A stretch of 14,695 nucleotides of DNA from Physocladia obscura (GCA_027596945.1 JADGJH010000292.1:1-14695); one strand, 5' to 3'. Counted from the stretch's first letter, positions 1 to 9,555 are shown. Program-made: numbers and translations. Notes: generated from the sequence alone by a model not told the origin.

Positions 1-242
1 ACAAGGCTTTTCGTCGGCCGCGTCAGTTGTGTTTAAGCTACAGGAACATTATTGATTAAAAACACACAAGTTCTTCCAGGCAACGTAACCGTGATTTAAA
101 AAGGGAAAAAAAAAAAAATCGAACGGCACAGCAGAAGCAAACAAAAGAGACATGAAAGAAAAATGAAATATGAGAATGAACAAGAGAAAAAATTAATTAA
201 TTAATGCAGTTTTTTGAAATCATTTTTTCTCCCCTCCTTCAT
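1..242. other. 3' flank of the GH26 gene, no gene seen
   Basis: This AT-rich flank lies downstream of the GH26 stop codon on the minus strand. It contains an A-rich tract near 100-118 and a short self-complementary TTAATTAATTAA stretch near 193-204. I see no canonical AATAAA on the minus strand between the stop and the window edge. The first 40 bases are more GC- and CpG-rich and might be the edge of another gene, but nothing there can be assigned. Confidence 0.4.
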
Positions 243-1992
243 TCAAAGCAACAACCCCACAAAAGTCACTAGCACTAAACCACACACACTTTTCCTGACA
301 CTTCCAGACTTTGCAGTGCTACTACCACTTCCACTCGATGACGACGAAGATGCGCCAGATTGTGGTGTCTGTCCACCCCCAATCGTCAACGGATCCACTC
401 CGGCCACAAACGTGACAGCCCATTGCAACGTCGACGAAAGCGCCGCAATATCGGACTGGAACGCTGCCAAACTGTCTGAGTTCCACGTGATCCGGTAGTC
501 TCGTGTCACACCATTGTCTTCCCCAGTGACGGAGTCCTCTGTTTTCATAAGCCAGTAAAAAAAAAAAACAACGTCAGTGCACTAGTGAAGAAGGCTGAAC
601 AAAGTTGAAAAAATTAAACTAAATATATACCGTCATATTTTACAAACTCAAAGTTCATAAACATCTTGGCTTTAGGGAATGTGGAAAAAAAAGTGGCGTT
701 GAGGTAAGACCGCCAAAAAGTTTGGAGGATTGTGGTTTGACCAGCGCCGACTGGAAGCGTCGCGCTTGACGGAGCTTGAAAGAGCGCAAATGCAGCACCA
801 CCTTCAGACATCTGTTTTAATTTTTTTAATTTTTCGGTTTTGTTTTTGGTAAATTTCAACTCACCACAAGCGGAAGATCATACTTCGCAGCAAACATTGT
901 ATAAAATGGAAAAGAAGCATTTGACCCATCTGGACCTCCTTGAACCATCTGCGTCCAATAATCCGACGGCGATGCGCTGTTATCGTGCGGTGGCGTTCCA
1001 CTGCTCGGATTTCCCTTCCAATAAAGTGAAATTCCCACCCAATCAACCCATTCCGATCCCGGCCAATACGGCGTAAACGGGTCGTCGCCATTATCGAGCA
1101 CGCCGTTGTTGTTCGTGTCGAGCGCAGTTGCTTCGGTCTTGTTTGTCGGGATAGTGGCTGCGAAGGGGTACTCGTTTGCAGAGTTTGGAGACCACACGAA
1201 TGCGACGCGATTTGTTATTGCGCGAACCGCTGTCACGATACGTTTCCATTCTAATCGTTATGGAGTTTGTTTTTTTTTGTTTAATGTGTGTGTAAATTTT
1301 TTTTTTTTTCTCTTGAAGTAATCCACCTGCAATAAACTGTACAGGTTGCATTCCATATGCGAACCAGTTTCCATTCATTTCAGGTGCGAAACTGTGTTTT
1401 TTTTTTAGTGCAATATTTTTTTTTTGTTCATTCATTGATGGTTACCGAAGCAAGACGCGGCGTGAAGAAAGCGTCGGATCAGTGATATTACTGAGCTGAT
1501 ACGCCAACGTGGATATATCTTCGTCAGTATAGTTCGTGAAGCTTACCGGATACACTGTCAGAAACAGAATAGCATCTAATATCGTTGTTAGCTTTTTTAA
1601 ATGCATACAAAAAAAAGCACCAGTCTTTGTAGCCTCAACAAGCGAGAGATTTGCCGTCAATTTCGATCCATCGTACACAGAAATAGCAAGCGGCAAGTTC
1701 TGTGACAACTGAAACACACCAGCATTCTGGCCCAATCGTTTGTCAAACAATGTTGGTGAGTCTCCGCCGGCTGTTAGGAGCGAATTTGGCGTTCCGGCGA
1801 CCGAGGAATCGACCCAGGCTCCCCAAATGACTTTGCCGTCCGCCGGTTCGTATAGTCCAAGTGCTACTGTTATATTTTGCAAGTCATTTAAAACAAGGAG
1901 AGGATTCACCGACAACAACTAATGCATGAAATACCTGTGGCTTTCAAGCCAAAAAGCAGCAGCAGCAACGAAGCAATTTCTGCACGATACAT
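243..1992 (-). CDS. Secreted GH26-type glycoside hydrolase (beta-mannanase family), GPI-anchor signal, 7 exons
   Basis: Predicted 453-residue extracellular polysaccharide hydrolase. Exons (minus): 1992-1935, 1866-1621, 1575-1446, 1391-1327, 1250-865, 811-631, 538-243. All introns (68, 45, 54, 76, 53, 92 bp) are GT..AG and all phases match. The start gives a signal peptide (Arg3, then a Leu-rich core at residues 9-16). The catalytic region has RFAPEMNGNW with Glu149 as the likely acid/base, WVDWVGISLYW in the middle, and LPLVMSEGG with Glu298 as the likely nucleophile. Residues 211-222 form an EF-hand/dockerin-like Asp/Asn loop. The C-terminus has a Ser/Gly-rich linker followed by VCGLVLVTFVGLLL at the extreme end, as in GPI-attachment signals. 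Family knowledge: GH26 enzymes cleave beta-1,4-mannans or related beta-glucans by a retaining mechanism. The exact substrate is not readable here. No frame damage was seen, so the gene looks intact. Confidence 0.9.
1576..1620 (-). other. Short GH26 intron with two in-frame donor choices
   Basis: The preferred donor starts at 1620 (GTGCTT) and gives a 45-bp intron. A second donor, GTATGC, starts at 1608 and would give 33 bp to the same acceptor. Both preserve phase 1, so the products differ by four residues: the join reads KTDAILFL with the upstream donor and KTGAFFYAILFL with the other. I prefer the upstream donor because the product reads more like other family members and a 33-bp intron would be unusually short. 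Confidence 0.6.
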
Positions 1993-3249
1993 TTTTCCAA
2001 GTGTTCTTTCTAAATTTGAAATTTGCAGAGAGATTTTTTCTTTTTTTTTCTTCTTGGCAGCCAAGCCTCGAACCTTACAACTAAAAAAAATTGAAAAATC
2101 CTATCGACTTCAGACTACATGAATCAACGACTGAAATTCACGAAAAATTCTTGTTACATTTCATAAAACACCACATTACAGGCTTATGAATACCGCATTT
2201 TCCATGAGACAATTAAATTTATGAGTTCAAAAATAGTGAAAGTTCAGCACATACTCGAACTTGAATGAATGTTCAGCATAGCGAGCGAGATTAATCACAG
2301 AGCAATTGAAAAGGACAAAAAAAAGAAACGATGAAAAAGTAATCCGACTTTTATTTTTATATATTTACATTTCCCAATTTGTAGCAACGCTGTCAACACA
2401 ACGCGTTGCTCCAGCATATCCTTGAACTTGAAAGAGAGTTCGAATTAGCGAAAATTTATACAGAAAATCAAAAACAATTTTAAAAAACAAAAGAAGGAGG
2501 AAACAACAAAGTTGCTGCGGATATTTGAGTTGAAAAACTGGAAAGCATAAAAAGTCGAAAAAATTTTAATTTAATTTTTTGGCAAAAACTAATTATCATG
2601 AAGAGTTCTTTCAACCTCACAAGATTTCAAAAATAATTTATTTTATTTGCTTAGTAAACTGTAAGCTTTTGAATTGTTTGATTTTTTGAATGGACAAAAT
2701 TATTTAAAACTTTAATGACCAGTCACATGTTGCAAAAATAATTAAATCTTATAAGTTTCAACAAAGCAAAACTCTCACCTTTATGGTCCAAAAACTCTGA
2801 GCAAAAAATAAAAATTAAAGGATGTAAATATAGACATATTTTGTAAATCCAACAAAAAAAAATGTTGAAAGGCACAAGGTTGGAGTTTTTCACATAACTT
2901 GGCAGCATGCAAAATTTTCCTCTTCACAAGCAATTTGAAGTTACTACGGTAAAAAATAGACTGAACTGCCATTTATAATGAAACAGAAGGTACAAAAGAT
3001 ATCCCTATCAAGTGTGCCACAGTGAATCATGTTGAAGAAAAACTATTAAAAAAAAACAACAAACAAAAAATACAGAAAAGCAGATACTATTACTAAAAGA
3101 TGAAAAAACAAAATTGGCAGTTATTGCAATAATTGTTCCAAATGAAAAATGTGCAATGAAAAGTTTTGTTGCAAAAAAAGATTCATCACAAATGTTGCAA
3201 CAGATTGTTTTGCACAGCCAAGTTGATGAAGGGACCTGAATTCATTGTT
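1993..3249. other. GH26 5' flank and left margin of the CpG-poor island, no gene seen
   Basis: The first 500 bases are the upstream region of the minus-strand GH26 gene. They include a TATA-like AT run near 2352-2367 and a 10-bp palindrome, CAACGCGTTG, at 2399-2408. From about 2560 the sequence becomes very A/T-rich and CpG nearly vanishes. Small open frames on both strands in 2700-2980 have no family-like features, and no promoter can be assigned with confidence. Confidence 0.4.
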
Positions 3250-4063
3250 TATATGGATACTTTTATCAGGGAATACGTATGACAAAGCTTGCAACCAAGT
3301 ATGGTAAGTCTGTACCTACCATTCACAGATGGGTTTCTCAATACAGGAACAGTGGAGGGGTTTCAAGAGCAACCTGCAAGCAAGAAAGGATGTTCAAGGA
3401 TGTGCATCAAATCTAGATTGTCAACTTTTATTATTCCTGGCCAACAGCATTCTTGGAAGAGTGCCAAGAACAATTCACAATACATTTTGCGATGCCAATT
3501 GCAAACTCAACTGTTGGGCAAATTTTACACAAAGCTGGATATACATATATGTTGGTTTTTCACATGGAGGGGGAGCTTGATAGTAGATCAGATTGTAAAG
3601 GTAGAATTTGTGCTTTATTGTAAGATTATATTTTCACAGAAAAGAAGACAAAACCCTTTTAAACCATAGAATTTAAAATAGAATTTCAAATTCATTCCCT
3701 CTCAAATTCATTTTGAGATTGATATCACTGATTCATTTGGAGATCTGATATCACTGATTCATTTTGTGATTGATATCACTTCCTTTTCTCTGATTTTGCC
3801 TTGATTGTGACAAATTCATGAGACACATGTGCTTTTGTCTTAGAAATCATTTGCTTTGGCAAAAAGCATTGAAAAAAATATTAAGACTTTGAAATGAATG
3901 AATAATTCTGAGCCTTGTCCACACTCTTTGCTTATTTGGAATTATTGTTATTTTTCTACCAGCTTACTGCCTGTTCCTCAATCCAATCAAATACTTTTTT
4001 GGAATAATCAAGCAGAAATTCAAAAAAGCATTATGTGTGAACTATGTTTCAAGTTCTGTTTAA
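3250..4063 (+). mobile_element. Decayed Tc1/mariner-IS630 family transposase
   Basis: Three blocks in order show a dead DDE transposon gene. (a) An HTH block in the frame running through 3267-3413 reads GIRMTKLATKYGKSVPTIHR and then WVSQYRNSGGVSRA, ending at TAG 3414-3416. (b) A second, winged-helix-like block at about 3497-3560 reads ANSTVGQILHKAGYTY. (c) The C-terminal DDE_3 block at about 3940-4060 reads FLPAYCLFLNPIKYFF, then GIIKQKFKK, ending at TAA 4061. The blocks are in different frames and the central catalytic Asp region is not recognisable. The family motif is NPIE, where Glu is the third catalytic acid; here codon 3989-3991 is AAA (Lys). It is therefore inactive on several grounds. 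No convincing flanking TA duplication was found. Confidence 0.75.
3706..3781. repeat. Three tandem 25/26-bp units inside the transposase relic
   Basis: Units at 3706-3730, 3731-3756 and 3757-3781 each begin ATTCATTT and end GATATCACT plus one base. They differ by a few substitutions and one inserted base in the middle unit. The array lies between the N- and C-terminal transposase blocks, where the catalytic core should be, so it probably arose after the gene died. Confidence 0.8.
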
Positions 4064-4102
4064 ATAAGCAAGAAATACTGAGGAATTTGGAAATTTTCTG
4101 TT

Positions 4103-4274
4103 TTTGACACTTGGACATTTTCCTTCATTTTGTCAAGTTTTATGCTTTCTGCGAAAACTTGACAGGTATGATCCTCTTTTGATATTGAACAGTTCATTTA
4201 AATAAAAGGACACTTTCTGTAAAAACTTGACAGATAAAAGGATTAAGAGTCTTGCTCTTTGTGCAAGTGTCAAA
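4103..4274. repeat. 172-bp inverted-repeat unit, MITE-like or transposon end
   Basis: The outer arms are exact: TTTGACACTTG at 4103-4113 and its reverse complement CAAGTGTCAAA at 4264-4274. Inside, TGTCAAGTTTT (4131-4141) and AAAACTTGACA (4154-4164) form an 11-bp perfect hairpin with a 12-base loop. AAAACTTGACAG recurs at 4222-4233. The two halves are therefore diverged inverted copies. The unit begins 40 bp after the transposase stop, which suits a terminal inverted repeat of that element or a derived non-autonomous element. No TA target duplication is visible. Confidence 0.6.
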
Positions 4275-4294
4275 TTGAATTGAATTGAATTGAA
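4273..4294. repeat. AATTG microsatellite, four units
   Basis: Four exact copies of AATTG at 4273-4292 followed by AA. It abuts the right arm of the inverted-repeat unit. Confidence 0.9.
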
Positions 4295-4884
4295 CTAAAT
4301 TAAAGCCAACTTTGCAAATGGCAGATCAACAAACAAAAAGAATCATAAACCTTCTGAAAACATCAGGAGTGTAAACTAAATGGGCACAATGGAGTTGAGA
4401 TGCAAAATTATTAATCGAGGGCCAAACTCTGCTGGCCACAATGCAGGCACATGTAGTAAATGGGATTCGACTGCATTCAATGGCCAAAATGTTAACAACC
4501 GACATTCAAACACTGCTTAAAGATGAACCAATCTATGCCATGGCTGGTTTGCCACCAGCAGTCAGAGCACATGCTCCAGCTCCAGCAGTGAAACATTTGA
4601 ACTCATATTCCTCAACCGCATTTCTGACTTAACACCATCCACGTTTGTTTTCCACCTTTTTAGCCAAAAAGATAATGTACTATTGGAGATCAAGACTGGC
4701 CTGAGCCTCACTGGCGTTTGACTTCATCCAATTTTGGTTAATCATCACAACAAAACATTTTTGGAAATCCATGTGAAAAGCCTGTTTGATCCTGAAACTT
4801 ACCCAAACTTGAACTACATCAAAACAAAAAAGAATTTCTGTGAAATTATGGCAGCTCTCTTTCTCAACCAGGCCATTCAAATTG
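4295..4884. other. Stretch between the inverted repeat and the NB-ARC relic, no certain gene
   Basis: A 63-codon open frame starts at ATG 4441 and ends at 4632; its product contains DIQTLLKDEPIYAMAG and an Ala/Pro-rich tail but matches nothing I know. A well-formed 3' splice-site pattern (CTTAAC, a pyrimidine run, TTTTTAG) ends at about 4665. From about 4750 the frames resemble the leader of the NB-ARC gene. This part has six of the island's few CpGs, so it may be younger or less heavily modified. It could be the 5' part of the broken NB-ARC gene, which I cannot prove. Confidence 0.3.
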
Positions 4885-6395
4885 TTCTAGATCTTGCAAA
4901 AATCCATGATGTTGCATTATAATTTATTTGCTCCACCTGGATATTTTACTGGCAGAGAAATTGAAATTGATCAAATATGGAAACAGATTGTTGATATTGG
5001 CAGTTCTGTCATTATTGGTGCTGGTGGAATCAGCAAATCAAGTCTTGCTGCCAAAATTGCCATTGTCAAACAGAAATTAGCAGGCTATTTCCTGGATCCC
5101 CTGTAACTCAATTTTCAGTATTATTTCATGGTTCCAGGCTTTCTTGGTGTCAAAATCTGTCACAGTTGATGCTAATCTTGACAACAAAGCTATTGTGGAG
5201 AAGGGCATGCAATTTTTGCATTCTCAATGCATGTGCCAACTTTTTGTACTTGATAATGTTGACAATGAGGCTGTGATTGATATTTTTCCTCCAAATTTTC
5301 TTGTGGTGATGTGCTCATCACATCTCGGTGATCAACTGTATATGTAAAGCTTTGATGCATTACAACTCCAAAAATTCCTTACTTTAATCAGGATAAATGG
5401 TTAACTTATCAAACTCAAGAGTTTTTTGCAGCCAGGCTTCCAAATATGATTCCTTCTCAACCCTCTGAATAAAATAGTGCTTTTCATCACATTCTCAAAT
5501 TGATTGATGGGCTTCCTCTTGCTGCTGAACAAGTTGCAGTATTCATTGAAATTAAAAGGGTATCCTGGACTTCATTTGAGAAAAGCAGTCAAGATGCGCT
5601 TCAACAAAAACCAGACCTTTAAAATGCCAAGAAACTTCACTTTCTGCCATCATGCACCTCAGCTTTGAACTTATTGGACCAGCAGCTACACATTTATTTT
5701 CAGTTGTGGGATATTTCAAGAATGAGAACATCCCACACAAACTTCTGGAAGCTTATTGTGATACTTCACTGTCTGCAGACATAAATGCAACAATTCAACT
5801 TTTCTTGTGCCAGTCACTTCTGCACATTACTGATAATGATCAATAGAAGACACACAGTCTCCAGCAATTGGTGGCTAGGGATCTTTGCACTGACAAGACT
5901 GTTCTTCAATGTGCACTAGATGATGTTGCAAAGTGCTTTCCCAAACAAGTAAATGCATCTTTTAACAGTAAAATAAAAGAACTTGGTTTGAAACTGGCAG
6001 GACATATTGAACAGTTATCCCTACTGGTTTTACCAGCTAATAACTTGCCAACAGAGTCATTGATTCAACTCCAGCACAATTGCCAGGAGTTTTATAGGTT
6101 TTTTGGCATGTATGGTTTGCAGCAGCCAATTCTACAGGAATGCTTGTATGTTAAAGTCAAGATGTATGGCACCTGTGAGCATGTGGATGTTGCAAAGACA
6201 CTAACTAACCTTGGATTACTTGCAATGAATCAAGGAAAATATGATTGGGCACAGAAATATTTGGATGAATTCCATACAATCTACATCAATGCACATGGCA
6301 GTAAGAGTCATCCTGATGTTAAGAGAGTGCTGAGGTATTTGATGCTATTGAAGCTGAAAAGGATTATTAAATGGAATTTGTTTGATAGAAAATGA
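4885..6395 (+). pseudogene. Broken NB-ARC/TPR (STAND-type) NTPase gene
   Basis: Family landmarks occur in the correct order but in several frames. YFTGREIEIDQIWKQI then VIIGAGGISKSSLAAK (about 4945-5060) is the domain entry and P-loop, with Ser where GxGGxGKT/S has Gly. SWFQAFLVSK and then LFVLDNVDNEAVIDI (about 5125-5285) is the Walker B region. KWLTYQTQEFFAARLP and LIDGLPLAAEQVAVFI (about 5395-5560) is the GLPLA segment. A helical block, LIGPAATHLFSVVGYF (5670-5720), follows, then HSLQQLVARD, and finally one kinesin-light-chain-like TPR, AKTLTNLGLLAMNQGKYD (about 6190-6250). Lesions: TAA 5104, a frame change before 5347, TAA 5470, TAA 5620 with a frame change, and TAG 5844. Family knowledge: STAND NTPases of this type are signalling or self/non-self sensors. 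This copy is almost certainly dead. Confidence 0.8.
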
Positions 6396-7906
6396 TTTTA
6401 GTGTGAGCTGTTGGTGTGAGTAAGAATAAATAATCAGTTAGACTGAAGTATGAGTTATAGTTGGAATAGAAGGATAATACTTAATAAAGGTTTTGTTTTA
6501 TTTAATAAGACCAATAATAAAGTGCAGGAAAGAATTGGGTTTAAATAGTTTTTGAAGTGGAAAGAAAAAGAAAGAAAAATGGTTTGAAAGTAGTCAAAAA
6601 GCAGTTGGAAATCACTTCAATTATTTTTCAGTTCTCAAAAGTAATAGAAAGCTTGAGAAATTCCAGAAAATTCTTGGAGAAAATTTGATTAACTGTCTAA
6701 CTTACATCAAAAATAAGGAAAGCTCCATATTAATGTTAAATCAGACTAAAAAAGTGTGGAAGTAGAAAAGGGAGTACATTTGCTTAAAATGCAGCAGCTT
6801 GAGACACTATGAGAAATAAATTGAAAACTGCTGTTGGATGCTCATGTGGATGAATGCAAATGAAAATTTGTATCAAGCAGTCCATCTATTTCAATGAAGC
6901 ACAGCAAAGACTCATGAGGCTGTTGAATAAATTCACCCCAAAACACAAGCTGTTGCCCACAAAAAGAATATCCCTTGGTGTGTAGCATATTTTGGTTATC
7001 AAAACCAATTTCATCCAAGGTCTAAAAGGAGCTATTTTACAGCAAGCAAATAATTGCAGAATTAAACATCAGCATTGAAAATCTGAATTGTTTATTTTTT
7101 CAAAGTTTCAATATAAATTTTTTTTTTTTTTAGGACTGGAAGTGTTGACCAAATGCTTTGCTATTTTTTGGTACAGCTCAATCAGCCATGTGCATTTTTT
7201 GGTGTGTTTCTCCATGTAAAACTATCTGTTGCTTGTCAGCACTCCATCCTCATATTGGGTGATCCAATTAGATATTGTAGTTTTAATTTTTTAATGCAAG
7301 ATGAGTATAAGAGAGCCCACCAAAGAAGTACATGTGCAGAAAATATGCTTTGACCTGTGGACTTGCTTGCTGAGGCTCATAATGATTTGTATGTCCTGTT
7401 CAAAATGCAGCTGGTTTCCAGGTTCCTACTTTCTTGTTCAAAAAATCAAAAAATTGTAATTTTTTTCTGTTGTGACAATATGCCTTTTGTGTTTATCTGT
7501 CTTTGTATTGACAGAATTGCCCCAAATATGTTAGGATTCCAATCTACTTGGACCATTTTAACAATATTAAAAAACTGTATATTATTATTCAATAAACTAG
7601 ATACCAAATTAATGAATATGCTTCAAATCCCAAGTATTGAACTCAGAATGTTTGTTCAAACCTATAGCAATTACTGAATCTTCTGCTACAGCTGAGCATC
7701 AATTGTTGTGATATGGAAATCTGTTCCAACTTCAATGCATCAAAATGATTCTACAAGTAACCTATACCTCTCTTTCAACCTGCGACTCACTGATAAATAG
7801 CGTGAAATGAGGGATGCAATACAGAAATTGGTGATTCACAATATTTTTTAAAAAAGGTACAAACCAACATCAAACGAACAACGGACGAACAGCAACTCCG
7901 GCTTCA
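6396..7906. other. CpG-free right part of the island and promoter of the next gene
   Basis: From 6396 to 7782 there is no CpG and no convincing gene. Open frames at 7153-7353 and 7357-7677 are rich in Phe, Leu and Cys and lack family features; they are probably chance or heavily decayed. A T-run lies at about 7119-7131. CpG reappears at 7783, and 7783-7906 should contain the promoter and 5' UTR of the gene beginning at 7907. The frame upstream of ATG 7907 is open back to about 7835, so an upstream exon or earlier start cannot be excluded. Confidence 0.45.
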
Positions 7907-9555
7907 ATGTCCAGTAACGCTAGCAGCATAACTTTTCGCAAACCAATGAAAGGTAGCAGGGACCGGCTCTGGCCAGGGTCGGTATCCAACGGCCACTCAA
8001 ATTCTGATAACAGTACTGCAACCATCAATTACAGCAACAACAGTAGCAGCAGTAACATCAGCAGTTACAGTGCGACTTCTGCGCAATGGCATTTGCAGCA
8101 ACCGCGTCATCGCAGTCTTCCCAGCGCAGCCATCTCCTCTACTCCAATCAACATCACCTACATTGGCATCGAAACCAGCAACAGCAACAGCAACAACCAC
8201 AACTCGCAACTCGAAACATTCCCACCGCCACTAGTTTCTGCAAGCTCGTTGGTGCAGTCAAAACAACTGAAATCCATTAGTATAAAAAACGCTCCAGTTT
8301 TAAAGACGAGGACCATATCAACATCGGATTCCAAGTATGATCAGCTTGTTTTTATATATACGTTAATATGTGTTTTTATTTTGGAACTGAATTTCTTAGA
8401 TTGCGGCGGTCGAGTGATCCCGTACAGCTTTCAACCACCATTGATGTTCCAGTGAAGAATGTAGATTCGGGAGTCATTTCGTTCTCAATTCAGCAGCAGC
8501 AACAGCAAAAGCAGCAGCTATCGCTCCCGCTAACTGACCATTTATATGCTGGTGCGACGTTTCAAAACTCTCCCGCTCCCTCAAACTTGCCGATTCCTAT
8601 ATTTAATGGTGCAAAAACCAATACTCCCGGCATATTCCCAACGCCGGCATCCGCAGAATCAACATCATATTCGTCTCCAACGCCAATAAGCTCGGCTCTG
8701 ACAAGCAACTATCTTGGTTATCATCCTGAACAAGTCCAGTCACGGGGGGAGAATTCACGAATGAGAATGTTTGTGAATCAATCACAATTTACTGGCATAG
8801 ATACTGGCATAGACCGCAATAACAAGTTCATTCCAGCTACTCTAGCTGCTCCACAAGGTTTTGTGCCACGACAACAGCATGCATCTATAAACACAAATCA
8901 TTCAGTTTCAAAATATCCAACGACTACGTCTGTTGCCTTAACACCAAGTTTGGCCAGATTATCTATGACTTCTATTCCTCCACCCCCGCAACATCCTACT
9001 GACGGCGGGATGTTTTCAATGGACAGTGTTCGAAGTAGTTTTGACGTAGAACGAAACTCTCATGAATTTGCTGTTTCGAAAGTAGAGCAAGGGTTTTTTG
9101 ATGTCCCACCTCCGCCGACGGCTATTAAGCCTGTTTTCAATGGAGTGAGCAATTTTTTCGGATCACATACAACAAACTTTATTCCTTCATCTAGCCCGCA
9201 ATTTGTTTATCCATCAAGTGTAAATTATATGCAGCATTTTCAGCACGGAGCACAAATATATGCTTTCACGCACAATGAAACTGTACAGCTTCAATATGAT
9301 CTCGAACAGACTGAGTGCGCTGCAGGAAAAAAATACCAACAGCTGCATCAGCAACAGCAACATGAAAGAATAGACCACAATATGGTGCGTAGGAGTTTTG
9401 GAAATAACATCATGATTCCACCGTCGGTGATCGTCGGGAGCGCCTTGACACAAAATAGGTCTCTGAAAACTGTGGTAGATAATCGTGATGTCTCAACGCC
9501 TCTTTTGGGCGCCATGAGTCAGAACTTGAAGAATTTGCTGAAAATCAGTCATTAA
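7907..9555 (+). CDS. Ser/Asn/Gln/Pro-rich protein of unknown function, 2 exons
   Basis: I do not recognise this 527-residue protein. Exon 1 is 7907-8334 and exon 2 is 8400-9555. The 65-bp intron (GTATGA..TTCTTAG) joins SDSK to LRRSSDPVQLS in phase 2, restoring one open frame; reading through the intron would shift to a stop at about 8453. Almost the whole protein is low complexity: Ser/Asn runs at residues 27-60, CAA/CAG-encoded Gln runs near the exon junction and near the C-terminus, and proline clusters (SIPPPPQHP, FDVPPPPTA). LRRSSDP at the junction resembles a basophilic kinase site. There is no signal peptide, membrane span or zinc ligand pattern. Such composition is typical of disordered regulators or RNA-binding scaffolds, but no function is claimed. 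It is intact despite lying about 125 bp from the decayed island. Confidence 0.8.

Larger units (their letters stand above)
2560..7782. other. CpG-depleted accessory island with decayed mobile and NB-ARC sequences
   Basis: By direct reading, 2560-5598 has 12 CpG dinucleotides and 5599-7782 (2,184 bp) has none. In contrast, the GH26 exon line at 1081-1140 alone has about ten, and CpG is common again from 7783 onward. TpG and CpA are abundant throughout the island. That is the signature expected from long-term cytosine methylation followed by deamination. The island contains the transposase relic, an inverted-repeat unit, tandem repeats and a broken NB-ARC/TPR gene. I infer a silenced repeat block. 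An origin from CpG-poor foreign DNA is an alternative. Confidence 0.75.

Noticed and set aside
214..498. Plus-strand open frame with a Pro/Thr-rich product
   Set aside because: It is the antisense shadow of the last GH26 exon, which has strong family and GPI-signal support.
2399..2408. CAACGCGTTG palindrome containing an ACGCGT (MCB-like) core upstream of the GH26 gene
   Set aside because: A single 6-bp core about 410 bp from the start is expected by chance and has no supporting second copy.
3701..3785. Possible CRISPR-like or satellite array
   Set aside because: Only three adjacent degenerate units without spacers, inside a eukaryotic transposon relic.
5104..5122. GTAACT..TTTTCAG as an intron rescuing the NB-ARC frame
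   Set aside because: It would be about 16 bp, far below the 45-92 bp introns seen in this window.
7153..7677. Two open frames rich in Phe/Leu/Cys in the CpG-free region
   Set aside because: Compositions follow the local T-richness, no motif is visible, and the surrounding sequence is decayed.
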